This document shows, piece by piece, positions 33,768-42,774 of a stretch of DNA of 64,000 nt (the stretch's first letter is position 1; each line of letters starts with the position of its first letter). This stretch comes from Leptolinea sp. HRD-7 (GTDB lineage Bacteria; Chloroflexota; Anaerolineae; Anaerolineales; Anaerolineaceae): assembly GCA_024363285.1 (NCBI GenBank), contig AP024710.1, forward strand, positions 1,054,001-1,118,000, given 5' to 3'. The notes below the pieces were generated by a model that made no database searches, had not been told where the DNA came from, and worked only from the letters and a program-made list of their open reading frames with translations. Position numbers and translations under genes: made by a program.

Positions 33768-34853
33768 ATGAATATACGATTGCGCGTAATTGCATGCCTT
33801 TTCCTGCTCGTTGTAGGTGTCACCGCCTGCCAGACCGGAATCTCTCAGGCTTCTGTGCCGTTGCCCACACCCACTGTTCCAGGAATAGCTACTCCCGAAG
33901 TAGAGAAGGAATCCATCAAAACTTACTTTACCGATCCATCGATTAGCGGGAATGCCTCTCCCGGAAAAGCGATCATCAAGGCCTTGATCAATGATATCCA
34001 AGCCGCCACGGAATCGGTTGATGTGGCTATGTACAACTTCACATTGAATGACGTCAGCGAAGCCCTGATCAACGCTTCCAATCGCGGGTTGGCTGTCCGG
34101 GTTGTGGTGGATAGTGATACCCTGCAAAAGCTCGACCTGAGCCGCATGAAACATGCGGGTATTTATGTGATGGGTGACCGGCGCGAAAGCCTGATGCATA
34201 ACAAGTTCGTGGTTATCGACGGCCGCATTCTATGGACGGGCAGTCTGAATCTGTCAGCCGGTGGCTCGGAAAATGATGAAAATGTTTTGGTACGCATTAA
34301 ATCACCGGAGTTAGCAGCAAATTATTTGTTGAAATTCAACCAGATGGCCTCTGAAGATAAGTTCGGGCCTGACAGCCGCCCTTTGACAGAAAAAACCTAT
34401 TTTGACCTGGCCGGCATACCCGTGGAAAACTACTTTTCACCGGAAGACAGGATCGATACACGCCTGGTTAGCCTGGTGAATAACGCGGAGAAATCAGTGC
34501 ATGTTCTGGCGTATTCGTTCACACAGGACAAGCTGGCCAGCGCGCTGATCAAAGCACAGAAGAGCGGAGTGGATGTGAAGGGTGTGTTCGACCGCGAATC
34601 CAGCGAAGACAACACCGGCGCGGATTTCTATACCCTGGAAAAAGCCGGCCTGGATGTTCGTCTGGACAGAGAACCTGGATTAATGCATATCAAAGCCATC
34701 ATAGTGGATGGGAAGACCGTGGCGTTCGGCTCGTATAATTTCACCGCCAGCGCGGAGAACAAGAATGATGAAAATGTGTTGATCATCACTGACGAAGTCT
34801 TCGCGGGTACATTTGAGCGGGCGTTTGACCGGATTTACGCAAAGGCAAAGTAA
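33768..34853 (+). CDS. Phospholipase D-like lipoprotein with two HKD motifs
   Basis: 361 residues. Lipoprotein signal MNIRLRVIACLFLLVVGVTA then Cys. Two PLD half-domains follow, each with a full HKD motif: LMHNKFVVIDGRILWTGSLNLS and LMHIKAIIVDGKTVAFGSYNFT, each followed by NDENVLV/NDENVLI. The short, evenly duplicated form resembles Nuc-type endonucleases and cardiolipin-synthase-like proteins; as it is exported, an extracellular nuclease is plausible but not proven. No clear promoter or terminator. The 197-base gap before it (33571-33767) holds nothing I can support. Confidence 0.9.
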   Translation: MNIRLRVIACLFLLVVGVTACQTGISQASVPLPTPTVPGIATPEVEKESIKTYFTDPSISGNASPGKAIIKALINDIQAATESVDVAMYNFTLNDVSEALINASNRGLAVRVVVDSDTLQKLDLSRMKHAGIYVMGDRRESLMHNKFVVIDGRILWTGSLNLSAGGSENDENVLVRIKSPELAANYLLKFNQMASEDKFGPDSRPLTEKTYFDLAGIPVENYFSPEDRIDTRLVSLVNNAEKSVHVLAYSFTQDKLASALIKAQKSGVDVKGVFDRESSEDNTGADFYTLEKAGLDVRLDREPGLMHIKAIIVDGKTVAFGSYNFTASAENKNDENVLIITDEVFAGTFERAFDRIYAKAK

Positions 34854-34872
34854 TATAGAGAAAAGAAACCCC

Positions 34873-35442
34873 ATGACCATCCATAATCTTGAATTTCACT
34901 CGCTGACACCTGACCGTTGGGATGATTTTGTCTCCGTTATGGGCCAGAACGGCGCCAGCGGCGGCTGCTGGTGTATGTACTGGCGCGCGCACGGTAAAGA
35001 TTGGGGTTCCATGATCAAGGAACCGAACCGGCTGGCTATGAAAGCAATTGTGGACGAAGGCCGTGAGCCAGGACTAATCGCCTATGTGGATGGCACTCCC
35101 GCCGCCTGGGTATCCCTTGGACCGCGGGATGACTTTCCCACACTGAACCGGTCACGCATTCTGAAACCGGTGGATGATCAACCCGTTTGGGCGATCGTCT
35201 GCTTCTTCATTCACCGCAATTACCGGCGCAAAGGCATGATGCTCCAGTTGATCAACGCGGCGGTGGACTACGCCCGTTCGAAAGGCGCGAAGATCGTGGA
35301 AGCCTATCCCACGGAACCGGATAAGAAAATGGAATCCTCTTCGCTGTTCATGGGGGTGATCGGTCCGTTCATAGAGGCGGGATTTGTGGAAGCCGCGAGG
35401 CGGTCACCCAATCACCCGGTGATGAGGAAAGTGTTGGTTTAA
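34873..35442 (+). CDS. GNAT-family N-acetyltransferase
   Basis: 189 residues. Landmarks: GASGGCWCMYWRAHGKDW near the N-terminus, IAYVDGTPAAWVSLGPRDDFPTL, the acetyl-CoA loop RNYRRKGMMLQLINAAVDYARSKGAKIVEAYP, and the closing FVEAARRSPNHPVMRK. This WCMYWR-type group is widespread and uncharacterised. The start at ATG 34873 directly follows the PLD stop (17 bases). The in-frame opening further upstream lies within the PLD gene. Confidence 0.87.
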   Translation: MTIHNLEFHSLTPDRWDDFVSVMGQNGASGGCWCMYWRAHGKDWGSMIKEPNRLAMKAIVDEGREPGLIAYVDGTPAAWVSLGPRDDFPTLNRSRILKPVDDQPVWAIVCFFIHRNYRRKGMMLQLINAAVDYARSKGAKIVEAYPTEPDKKMESSSLFMGVIGPFIEAGFVEAARRSPNHPVMRKVLV

Positions 35443-35450
35443 AGCGCACA

Positions 35451-35472
35451 CGCCCCGAAACGTTTCGGGGCG
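35451..35472. terminator. Perfect 22-base palindrome between GNAT gene and tRNA-Leu
   Basis: An uninterrupted palindrome (centre ACGT at 35460-35463) with GC-rich ends. It lies downstream of both the GNAT gene and the tRNA gene, so it may end both transcripts, but no strong T run follows on either strand. Confidence 0.4.
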
Positions 35473-35485
35473 CATGTTATAATTT

Positions 35486-35570
35486 TGGTGCCGAAGGTGG
35501 GAATCGAACCCACATACCTTACGGTACACGATTTTGAGTCGTGCGCGTCTGCCAATTCCGCCACTCCGGC
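35486..35570 (-). tRNA. tRNA-Leu (anticodon CAA)
   Basis: 85 bases including an encoded CCA. The acceptor stem GCCGGAG pairs with CTTCGGC (one G-U), the anticodon stem is CACGA/TCGTG with loop CTCAAAA giving anticodon CAA, and the T arm is GTGGGTTCGATTCCCAC. The long variable arm (TACCGTAAGGTA) is that of a class II tRNA, and the D arm begins TGGCGGAATTGGCAGAC, as in tRNA-Leu. It reads UUG codons. Its promoter is at 35581-35609. Confidence 0.96.
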
Positions 35571-35580
35571 GAGCACATTG

Positions 35581-35609
35581 AGTATATCGGAACATTATCA
35601 CTCGGTCAA
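35581..35609 (-). promoter_or_regulatory. Promoter of tRNA-Leu
   Basis: Minus strand: TTGACC (35609-35604), 17-base spacer, TATACT (35586-35581). The predicted start is within a few bases of the mature 5' end at 35570. Confidence 0.75.
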
Positions 35610-35623
35610 GGATTCTTTAGCCC

Positions 35624-36691
35624 ATGAAACTTGGAATTATCGGTCTCCCCCAGAGCGGGAAAACAACCCTCTTTAACGCGTTGACCCGCGCCACCCAGCC
35701 CACCGGCATCACCGGCAAAATTGAAGTTCACACCGCCGTGGTTGACGTGCCGGACAGCCGGGTGGACAAACTTACGGCTATGTTTCAGCCCAAGAAGACC
35801 ATTTATGCCAAAGTAACCTATGCCGATATTGCCGGTCTGGATGGCAGCGCCGGAAAAAGCGGTATCTCGGGAACACTGTTGAACAACCTTACCCAGATGG
35901 ACGGATTCATCCATGTGGTGCGCTGCTTTGAAGATGAGAATGTGCCGCACCCCAACGGTTCTGTCGACGCGCTGCGCGACCTGGCCGCTATGGATTCGGA
36001 ATTCATTCTGAATGACCTGATCGCCGTGGAACGCCGGTTGGAGAAACTGGCCGAAGAAAAGAAAAAGGGCGCCGGGCGCGATAAGGCGGTCATTGACCGG
36101 GAAATTGAGCTGTTCAACCGATTCCACGAACAGTTGTCACAGGATAAGTTGCTTCGTGACCTGCCCCTGTCAGCCGAAGAAGAAAAAATGCTGGCCGGGT
36201 TCGGCTTTTTAAGCCGCAAACCCGTACTGGTGGTGATGAACCTCTCGGAAGGCCAGAAGGAACCGGTCTTCACCTATGACCATGCCCACAGCCAGGTTGT
36301 CGCCCTGCAGGCCAAACTGGAGATGGATATTGCCCAACTTCCACCGGACGAGGCAGAGATGTTTCTGCAGGAATATGGCATCACCGAGCCCAGTCTGAAC
36401 CGCATGATCCGGCTTTCCTATGACCTGCTCGGGCTGCAATCCTTCTTCACGGTGGGACCGGATGAAGTCCGCGCGTGGACGACCCGCCGCGGCGCCACCG
36501 CACCCGAAGCAGCCGGTGAGATTCACACGGACCTGCAGAAAGGTTTCATCCGCGCTGAGGTGGTTTCGTATGATGACCTGATGACCCTGGGCGGGATGAA
36601 TGAAGCCAAGGGCAAAGGTCGCCTGCGGTTGGAAGGCAAGGATTATATCGTGGCGGATGGCGATATTCTGAACATCCGGTTCAATATTTAG
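35624..36691 (+). CDS. ychF: YchF-type OBG-family ATPase
   Basis: 355 residues. N-terminal P-loop IGLPQSGKTTLFNALTRA; switch regions VPDSRVDKLTAMFQPKKT and ADIAGL; a long coiled insertion (about 130-190); the non-canonical base-specificity motif NLSEG (in place of NKxD), which explains ATP preference in YchF; and the C-terminal TGS domain FFTVGPDEVRAWTTRRGATAPEAAGEIHTDLQKGFIRAEV. It is ribosome-associated and involved in stress response. The P-loop reads QSGKTT where most have NVGKST. A single-gene unit ended by the repeat/terminator at 36771-36855. Confidence 0.95.
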   Translation: MKLGIIGLPQSGKTTLFNALTRATQPTGITGKIEVHTAVVDVPDSRVDKLTAMFQPKKTIYAKVTYADIAGLDGSAGKSGISGTLLNNLTQMDGFIHVVRCFEDENVPHPNGSVDALRDLAAMDSEFILNDLIAVERRLEKLAEEKKKGAGRDKAVIDREIELFNRFHEQLSQDKLLRDLPLSAEEEKMLAGFGFLSRKPVLVVMNLSEGQKEPVFTYDHAHSQVVALQAKLEMDIAQLPPDEAEMFLQEYGITEPSLNRMIRLSYDLLGLQSFFTVGPDEVRAWTTRRGATAPEAAGEIHTDLQKGFIRAEVVSYDDLMTLGGMNEAKGKGRLRLEGKDYIVADGDILNIRFNI

Positions 36692-36770
36692 GCATACCCT
36701 ACATCGTGTAGATGTTAAAACAAGCCTGGGTGGCAGCGTAAATTTGCCTAAAGAAAGTATCCTTTAAAAT

Positions 36771-36855
36771 AGTGCGAGATCCTTCGCTGGCGCTCAGGAT
36801 GACAAGTTCTTATTGCCTGTCATCCTGACCGAAGGGAAGGATCTCGCATTTTTTA
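36771..36855. repeat. Inverted pair of intergenic repeats (copies C and D), also a likely terminator for ychF
   Basis: Copy C (36771-36804) reads GCGAGATCCTT...CAGGATGACA; copy D (36819-36848) reads TGTCATCCTGACCGAAGGG and then AAGGATCTCGC, i.e. the same element inverted. Together they can form one hairpin of about 30 pairs, closed by six T at 36850-36855, which would terminate ychF. Copy D is nearly identical to copy B at 13000-13034. Confidence 0.75.
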
Positions 36856-36897
36856 ACACGTCACCCCTCTACAGGCAGGTATTCTGACTTGTCCGTT

Positions 36898-36932
36898 CAA
36901 GATCCTTCAGCCCTGAGGGGCTTCAGGATGAC
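36898..36932. repeat. Intergenic palindromic repeat, copy E
   Basis: AAGATCCTTCAGCC...GGCTTCAGGATGACA: the same ATCCT/AGGAT ends as the other copies with a different loop. It lies just downstream of surE (minus strand). With copies C and D it fills the 250-base gap 36692-36942, which has no gene. Confidence 0.6.
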
Positions 36933-36942
36933 AATACAGACT

Positions 36943-37773
36943 CTACCCGCCAAACGACCGGTGCATATCTGCCTCAAGATCGGCCAGCGACACGCGTGAT
37001 GTCATATCGAGGCTCAACGGGGTGACGGACACAACCTTTTCTTTGATCATGGCGTGTACATCCGTCCCGGGTTCAGTCACTTCATTAACGGTGAGTGTGG
37101 AAAAATCCATCTTGGAGTTTTCTTCCCATCTTTCTTTTCCGCGATTTGAAGACGGGATGAAATACCGCTTTTTTGACATCCGGGTTACCTTAACAGGCGT
37201 ATCCAGTGTGGCATCAAATGGTATGACCAGGTTTATCAGATCAACATCTTCCGGGAGTGGTTTGCTTAACATAAACTGTGCCACCAACCGGGTAAAATGC
37301 GCCGCCACGGAAAAGTCAAACTCCTGTGAATGACTGAGGTAATCCACAGCCACATTCTTCAATTGAAGGCTGGTTGCCAGTGATGGAATGCCAAGCGAAG
37401 CTCCTTCCAGCGCGGCGCCAAACGTGCCAGAAGCTGTCAGGTCGGTGGCTACATTTTCACCGTAATTGATACCCGATACCACCAGGTCAGGTTTGACCGG
37501 CATGATCTCCAGCACCGCGTGCTGCACGGTCTGCGTGGGTGTACCGCCCACGGCAAATACCTCCCATACCTGATCACCAATATGCAGTTCTGTTTGCGTG
37601 ATCTTGCCATCTGAACTGGAAGGGATGCTGCGTCCCATGCCGCTGGCCTGTTCGCGTGGGGCAACAATGGTCACGTATCCGATAGTGGAAAGAGCTTCGG
37701 CCGCCGCCCATAATCCCGGTGATTTTATACTGTCATCATTGGTCAATAAAATTTGTTTGCGTTTGTTAGTCAT
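36943..37773 (-). CDS. surE: 5'/3'-nucleotidase SurE
   Basis: 276 residues. Metal site Asp pair in ILLTNDDSIKSPGL; Ser in APREQASGMGRS; Asn in VSGINYGENVATDLTASGTFGAALEGASLGIPSLATS. It removes phosphate from nucleoside monophosphates and related compounds. The sequence has an insertion-rich C-terminal half (VTRMSKKRYFIPSSNRGKERWEENSKMD) as in many bacterial SurE, used for dimer formation. AGGAG lies 12 bases before the ATG. It follows the chemoreceptor gene but a terminator separates them. Confidence 0.94.
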   Translation of the reverse strand: MTNKRKQILLTNDDSIKSPGLWAAAEALSTIGYVTIVAPREQASGMGRSIPSSSDGKITQTELHIGDQVWEVFAVGGTPTQTVQHAVLEIMPVKPDLVVSGINYGENVATDLTASGTFGAALEGASLGIPSLATSLQLKNVAVDYLSHSQEFDFSVAAHFTRLVAQFMLSKPLPEDVDLINLVIPFDATLDTPVKVTRMSKKRYFIPSSNRGKERWEENSKMDFSTLTVNEVTEPGTDVHAMIKEKVVSVTPLSLDMTSRVSLADLEADMHRSFGG

Positions 37774-37796
37774 ACTTGTAGCAAGCTCCTGTATCC

Positions 37797-37823
37797 GAAA
37801 AAAAGAGCGGAAGCACCGCTCTT
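37797..37823 (-). terminator. Rho-independent terminator of the chemoreceptor gene
   Basis: Minus strand: AAGAGCGG (37823-37816) pairs with CCGCTCTT (37810-37803) around a 5-base loop, then a run of T (A run at 37798-37804). Confidence 0.85.
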
Positions 37824-37865
37824 CAAGAAAAATAAACGAATCGATCTCTATTACGTGATTCTACC

Positions 37866-39878
37866 TTATTTCCCCTGTTCAATTTCTGAAAGAGCATACC
37901 GCGCCAGAGCATCTTGCAGCGAAGCAGAAAGTCCTGATAATTCAGAAGAGGATTTGGATAATTCATCCATACCCAGGTTGATATTCCGTATATCGGTGGT
38001 AACACTTTCCATAGAGCCGGTATTTTCCTCACATATAGATGTCACCTGATCCATGCTTCCCTGAATGGTTTCAATATGCCCGGAAATTTCCTCAACGGCG
38101 CCCTGATAGCTTTCCGCGATCGAGGCAACCCGGTTCAGGGAGTCTGTCAGGCTGCTGGCGTAATTAATCATCTGGTTGGCTTCCTCAAAAATCAGTTCAC
38201 CCGAATCACGGCTCAACTCTACTGATTCGAGAATTTCCTCTAACGCCCTTCCGGCCTGTTCGCCCAATAGTACACCGCTCTCCACCTCAACTGTACTGCC
38301 CTGCATGGCGGAGGTTGCTTCATTCGCTGATTTTTCAATCCGGGCAACCAGAGCCGCAATCTCTTTGGCGGCCACTGATGATTTTTCCGCCAGTTTCCGC
38401 ACTTCATCTGCCACAATGGAAAAACCTTTGCCATGCTCACCAGCACGAGCGGCTTCGATAGCCGCGTTGAGAGAAAGCAGATTGGTCTGTGAGGCGATCT
38501 CATTTATGGTACCCAGAATGGCATCGATCTGCCGGGTTTGTTCGCCCATCTCCCGCATTTTTTCAGATGATTGATCAATGACTCCGCGGATGTTCTTCAA
38601 GTTCATAACGGCAGAATTTACTGTGCCGGCACTTTGATGGACAGTTTCTGTTGATTTCCGGGCTGCTTCTGCCTGCGATTTGGATTTCTGAACAACAGTC
38701 TCGATAATACGGGAAAGATCTTGCATTATCTCGCCCGTCTTTTTAACAGCGTCCGTCTGTTCGCTCGCGCCGTTTGACACAACACTGATAGTCTCGCTCA
38801 TCTGGTTCAGTCGGTCACGTGTTTCGATGACGGAACTGTTTTGATGAAGGCTGCCATTTTCCACAGTTGAAGCCGCTTGATGGATGAGTGAAACTTCTTC
38901 TCCAATTGTCGCTGACATAATTTCCAGTTGAGTGGCAGATTGGTTTAGCTTTAAGGATTGCCGGGAGAACTGTTGAATAACGTTTAAGTATGAAAGCGCC
39001 ATCCGGTTGAATGAAATTTCCACCGCTTTTAAGTGTTGGATCATCTCATTTAATCGATCAGCCATTTCACCCAGCTCGTTGTTGGAATGATAGTCTACCG
39101 GTGCGGAGGTTAAATTAAATTGTTGACGCAAATTCCCGGCTGCCATACGATCGCATACATCGGCAAGGGCAGGAAGGTCATTTTCGGCCAGCGATTGTGC
39201 CAGACGGCTGACTTTTGTTATGGGGCGAATGATTGCCCGTGAGATTAACCAACCAAGTAATATTGTGATAGGCAGAGTCGCAAGAAAGATCAGTCCAGAG
39301 ATAAGAAGCAGCCGGTTGACTTTTTCTGTAATGGTAGACTGGGCGATATCAAAAGCCAGATACGCCACGTTCTTTCCCGAGCTATCACGAATGGGCGCAT
39401 AACCGGTCAACCATGTACCCCATTCATCTGTGTAATACTCTTTTTCTACAGCCGGTTCGTCAAATCCGTCGGGATTTTCAGCCAGGATCTGGCTCAAATC
39501 TTCCACAGGGGATTCAATCAGAGATGGATCGTCAGATGTATCCGCGATAAACTTCCATCCACCATGTCCATCGGGTTTTACAGTATATACATAAAATAGA
39601 TCAGGATTAACTTCCTGAAATTTCTTCATCGGAGTAATAACTTTTTGATATTCAGGGCTGGAAAGTTCGGTAGACGCGTTGATCATTTCATGCGCGTCAC
39701 CGTCAATGGAAAGAGCCCCGATTGTCACCTGGTGAAGCAGGTTCTTACGCAGGTCATTATCCAGGTCTGCCTTGTACCGGAAGAATTGTACGGCGGTCAA
39801 TACCCCCGAAATCAAAACGACCAATCCAACAAGGTTGAAGGTTATTTGAAATTGAAGCGACTGCCAACCCTTTTTCAT
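37866..39878 (-). CDS. Methyl-accepting chemotaxis protein with dCache-like sensor
   Basis: 670 residues. Membrane segment 1 (about 13-33, [18 protein letters not shown]), an extracytoplasmic sensor to about 190 ([53 protein letters not shown]: a Cache/PAS-like fold), membrane segment 2 ([23 protein letters not shown]), a HAMP domain, a further linker region, and a long signalling domain with the conserved hairpin tip [46 protein letters not shown]. It would signal through CheA/CheW; no che genes are in the window. No C-terminal CheR-tethering pentapeptide. Confidence 0.92.
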   Translation of the reverse strand: MKKGWQSLQFQITFNLVGLVVLISGVLTAVQFFRYKADLDNDLRKNLLHQVTIGALSIDGDAHEMINASTELSSPEYQKVITPMKKFQEVNPDLFYVYTVKPDGHGGWKFIADTSDDPSLIESPVEDLSQILAENPDGFDEPAVEKEYYTDEWGTWLTGYAPIRDSSGKNVAYLAFDIAQSTITEKVNRLLLISGLIFLATLPITILLGWLISRAIIRPITKVSRLAQSLAENDLPALADVCDRMAAGNLRQQFNLTSAPVDYHSNNELGEMADRLNEMIQHLKAVEISFNRMALSYLNVIQQFSRQSLKLNQSATQLEIMSATIGEEVSLIHQAASTVENGSLHQNSSVIETRDRLNQMSETISVVSNGASEQTDAVKKTGEIMQDLSRIIETVVQKSKSQAEAARKSTETVHQSAGTVNSAVMNLKNIRGVIDQSSEKMREMGEQTRQIDAILGTINEIASQTNLLSLNAAIEAARAGEHGKGFSIVADEVRKLAEKSSVAAKEIAALVARIEKSANEATSAMQGSTVEVESGVLLGEQAGRALEEILESVELSRDSGELIFEEANQMINYASSLTDSLNRVASIAESYQGAVEEISGHIETIQGSMDQVTSICEENTGSMESVTTDIRNINLGMDELSKSSSELSGLSASLQDALARYALSEIEQGK

Positions 39879-39989
39879 ATTTCCATCCCTGTGAGTTTAT
39901 TTGCAAACGCTTCTCTATAATATAAAAAGATCAGTTGAGAATCCATATATAAAGAATTAAATTGTCAGTAAAAAAACTTAATGAATTTG

Positions 39990-40319
39990 TCAGGCGGGTT
40001 CGATCACTACAGCGGTTCCATACGCAAGAACCTCAGTGACACCTTCCATTACATCATTGGCGTCATAGCGCATCCCGATTATGGCATTGGCGCCCATCGC
40101 GCGGGCGTGCTGCGCCATCAGGTCAAACGCTTCGGAGCGGGCGTGCTCGCATAACTCGGTGTAAATACTTATATTGCCGCCAAACAGGGTTTGAATACTA
40201 CCGGCAAGGTTCCCCAGCATACTTCGTGACCTGACGGTGATGCCGCGTACCACACCCATGTGTCGGGTGATTTTATATCCCTCAAAACCGAAAGCTGTTG
40301 TTACCCATAGATCTGTCAT
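39990..40319 (-). CDS. YbjQ/UPF0145-family protein
   Basis: 109 residues. Family text: VTTAFGFEGYKITRHMGVVRGITVRSRS, then EAFDLMAQHARAMGANAIIGMRYDAN, ending VTEVLAYGTAVVIEP. These are small pentameric proteins sometimes called heavy-metal-binding; the function is unknown. AAAGGA precedes the ATG by 9 bases. It lies downstream of mscL but behind its terminator. Confidence 0.92.
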   Translation of the reverse strand: MTDLWVTTAFGFEGYKITRHMGVVRGITVRSRSMLGNLAGSIQTLFGGNISIYTELCEHARSEAFDLMAQHARAMGANAIIGMRYDANDVMEGVTEVLAYGTAVVIEPA

Positions 40320-40334
40320 TTCAAATATCCTTTC

Positions 40335-40373
40335 AAAAAAATATAACCCCGCCGAGAATTCCTCCGGCGGGGT
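40335..40373 (-). terminator. Rho-independent terminator of mscL
   Basis: Minus strand: ACCCCGCCG (40373-40365) pairs with CGGCGGGGT (40354-40346), 10-base loop, then TATATTTTTTT. It lies 16 bases after the mscL stop. Confidence 0.9.
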
Positions 40374-40388
40374 GAAGAACGAAGTTTA

Positions 40389-40817
40389 TTACAGTTGAGA
40401 TGTGCAATGCGGGCAGCGAGTCGCTTTTACCGGTATGGCGGACTGACAAAAGGGGCAATCTTTCGTTTTTGCCTCTTCAACAGGAGCCGGTTTCTGGAAC
40501 CGGTTGACCTGCTTGATGAGCAGGAAAATGGCAAAAGACACGATGATGAAGTTGATCAGTGTATTGATGAAAAGCCCGTAATTCCACGTTGCAGCGCCCG
40601 CTTCTTTGGCGGCCGCAAGTGAGGCATATGTATTACCATCAAGCGCGATGAAGAGGTTGGTGAAGTCAACTTTGCCGAGCAGCAATCCGATTGGAGGCAT
40701 GATGATGTCGTCAACCAGTGATGACACGATCTTTCCAAAGGCGCCGCCGATGATAATACCCACGGCCAGATCTAAAACGTTCCCCCGCATGATAAATTGT
40801 TTGAATTCTTTGATCAT
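40389..40817 (-). CDS. mscL: Large-conductance mechanosensitive channel with C-terminal zinc ribbon
   Basis: 142 residues. The MscL part is complete: [46 protein letters not shown] (TM1 with the Gly-rich constriction) and [29 protein letters not shown] (TM2). The usual C-terminal helix is replaced or extended by a Cys4 zinc ribbon, [25 protein letters not shown] (CxxC...CxxC), which would lie in the cytoplasm. The channel opens under membrane tension to release solutes on hypo-osmotic shock. GGGAGG precedes the ATG. Confidence 0.94.
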   Translation of the reverse strand: MIKEFKQFIMRGNVLDLAVGIIIGGAFGKIVSSLVDDIIMPPIGLLLGKVDFTNLFIALDGNTYASLAAAKEAGAATWNYGLFINTLINFIIVSFAIFLLIKQVNRFQKPAPVEEAKTKDCPFCQSAIPVKATRCPHCTSQL

Positions 40818-40930
40818 AACTCCCTCCCATCACATGTTTTATCTCATTATAGAGAAATCTGAATTTATCATCCAAATTTAGTATTAATCGCTCGAAATTT
40901 GTCATCTGAACGTATGATGGAAATCACTTG

Positions 40931-40966
40931 TCCGATTGTGGTAAAGGGATTAAACTTCCAATCGGA
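40931..40966 (+). promoter_or_regulatory. Possible Rrf2 operator: inverted repeat upstream of the Rrf2 gene
   Basis: TCCGATTG (40931-40938) and CAATCGGA (40959-40966) are exact inverted copies with centres 28 bases apart, 38 bases before the ATG. It could be an autoregulatory site; the rest of the gap 40818-41003 shows only AT-rich sequence. Confidence 0.4.
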
Positions 40967-41003
40967 GTATTTTTATCTATTAATCTGAATTAGAGGATTT
41001 ATC

Positions 41004-41411
41004 ATGCAGATCACCAAACAAGCGGATTACGCGCTTCGCGCCATGCTTTACCTGGCACAGCTCCCTCCCAATGAACGGGCTTCTACCAGCCGGATCGCCG
41101 ATGAACAGGCAATTCCTCCATCTTTCCTGGCAAAAATCATCTCCCAGCTATCTATTGCCGGGTTGATCCATACCTCCCGGGGAGCACATGGAGGGGTATC
41201 GCTGGCGGTTGCTCCGGAAAAGATCACCGTATTGGATGTGGTGGAAGCCATTGACGGTCCGCTGGCATTAAATGAGTGCACGCTTAACCCCATGATCTGC
41301 CCTTCCGGTCCAGATTGCCCTCTTCACAGCCTGTGGTGTGAAGCTCAGGCGGATCTGGTCAGAAAACTGCGTAATACGACTTTCGCGTCGGTTGTTAAGA
41401 TCGCTGCCTGA
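41004..41411 (+). CDS. Rrf2-family transcriptional regulator with probable Fe-S cluster
   Basis: 135 residues. Winged helix: ITKQADYALRAMLYLAQLP, STSRIADEQAIPPSFLAKIISQLSIAGLIHTSRGAHGGVSLAV. The sensor loop has three cysteines spaced ECTLNPMICPSGPDCPLHSLW, the pattern of [2Fe-2S] or [4Fe-4S] Rrf2 proteins such as IscR and NsrR. It likely senses oxygen, nitric oxide or Fe-S status. AGAGGA precedes the ATG. No Fe-S assembly genes follow; a terminator closes the unit before the MFS gene, so targets are probably elsewhere. Confidence 0.92.
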   Translation: MQITKQADYALRAMLYLAQLPPNERASTSRIADEQAIPPSFLAKIISQLSIAGLIHTSRGAHGGVSLAVAPEKITVLDVVEAIDGPLALNECTLNPMICPSGPDCPLHSLWCEAQADLVRKLRNTTFASVVKIAA

Positions 41412-41497
41412 TAATACAAGAACCCGTTTCACAACATCGTTTTTCTTTTGTTCTGCGCATCAAATACGTTCAACCTGTGATTTTCGACATCCTGCCG

Positions 41498-41532
41498 GGC
41501 GGATGACCTTGAAAAAGGTCTCCGCCTTTTTT
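41498..41532 (+). terminator. Rho-independent terminator after the Rrf2 gene
   Basis: GGCGGA-T-GACCTT (41498-41510) pairs with AAGGTC-TCCGCC (41515-41526) with one bulged T and a GAAA loop, followed by six T. Confidence 0.9.
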
Positions 41533-41594
41533 CACCAACACATATAATGGCATCCTTGCATCCGCGTTATACTCCTTCACTCATCGAATCCAAA

Positions 41595-42761
41595 ATGAAA
41601 AATAAAAAATTCAACCTCCAAATTGCCGTATTCCTGATCATCCGCACCGCCATTAATACAAGTATTCGTATGGTGGGTCCGTTTCTTCTGGTTTTTGCCC
41701 GAGGGCTGCAGGCGGATATGACGGCCATGGCGACTGCCGTCTCCGCTTCCATGGCGGCCAGCGCCTTTGGTCCGTTCCTCGCAGAAATTGCCGACCGCCG
41801 GGGACGAAAAACCGGGATGCTGCTGGGACTCTCTATCTACACCATTGGCGTCGGGCTGGTGCTGGTTTGGCCGGCGTACACCGCCTTTTTGCTGGCATTG
41901 CTGCTGGCAAGCCTGGGGAATAACATCTTCCTTCCCGCGGTTCAGGCGTATGTGGGTGACCGGGTGCCTTATGAGAAACGGGGCATTACCCTCTCTCTCC
42001 TGGAAGTGAGCTGGGCCGGCGCGTTCATTGTGGGAGTACCGTTGGTCGGAATCTTAATACCCCGCGCGGGATGGCAGTCACCGTTTTTATCGTTATTTGT
42101 TCTGGGGTTGTTATCTATTGCCTGTGTGGCTTTGCTGGTCCCCAAATTATCGGCGCCTGAAATCAGTGAAGGGGCTATTGACCGTTCCCGGTTTTACTTG
42201 ATTATCAAAACACCAGCCGCGCTGTTCGGTCTGGCTATGGGGTTCCTTATTATCGCCGGTAACAGCATGATCAGCGTGATATTTGGCGCCTGGCTCGAGC
42301 AATCGTATGGGTTGGAAATCGCGGCTATCGGAGCGGCTGCCACAGTGATCGGTTTTGCCGAGTTGGCGGGAGAGGGTGTTGTGGCGATGATCGCGGACCG
42401 GTTTGGTAAACGCAAAACCATCGCCGCCGGATTCATTATTAACATCCTGTCTGCTTCCCTTCCGTTTCTTATGGGAAGTACTGTTACCGGCGCGTTGATC
42501 TGGATGTTCATTTTCAATTTTTCATTTGAAGTCACCCTGGTGGCCAGCATTCCTTTAATGACAGAAGTTCTGCCTCCGGCCCGGGCAACACTTATGGCTG
42601 TTTTCCTGGCAGCCAGTTCCCTGGGTATGGCAGCGGGAATGTTTATGGGCCCCCGGTTATATACTACAGGCGGGTTCTTGATCAACGTGATCGCGGCAAT
42701 GTTAATGAACGCTCTCGGTTTGCTGATACTGCCGCGGGTTCACAGGGCCGTTCCAAAATAA
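41595..42761 (+). CDS. Major facilitator superfamily transporter
   Basis: About 388 residues with 12 predicted membrane segments in two halves. The MFS loop 2-3 motif is EIADRRGRKTGMLLGL, with a second copy between segments 8 and 9, MIADRFGKRKTIAAGF. It resembles drug or sugar exporters, but the substrate cannot be read. Start choice is uncertain: ATG 41595 begins MKNKKFNLQIAVFLIIRTAINTS, a natural first segment; the in-frame ATG 41547 would add 16 polar residues. Neither has a clear ribosome site. Confidence 0.88.
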   Translation: MKNKKFNLQIAVFLIIRTAINTSIRMVGPFLLVFARGLQADMTAMATAVSASMAASAFGPFLAEIADRRGRKTGMLLGLSIYTIGVGLVLVWPAYTAFLLALLLASLGNNIFLPAVQAYVGDRVPYEKRGITLSLLEVSWAGAFIVGVPLVGILIPRAGWQSPFLSLFVLGLLSIACVALLVPKLSAPEISEGAIDRSRFYLIIKTPAALFGLAMGFLIIAGNSMISVIFGAWLEQSYGLEIAAIGAAATVIGFAELAGEGVVAMIADRFGKRKTIAAGFIINILSASLPFLMGSTVTGALIWMFIFNFSFEVTLVASIPLMTEVLPPARATLMAVFLAASSLGMAAGMFMGPRLYTTGGFLINVIAAMLMNALGLLILPRVHRAVPK

Positions 42762-42774
42762 GAAATTCACACCC

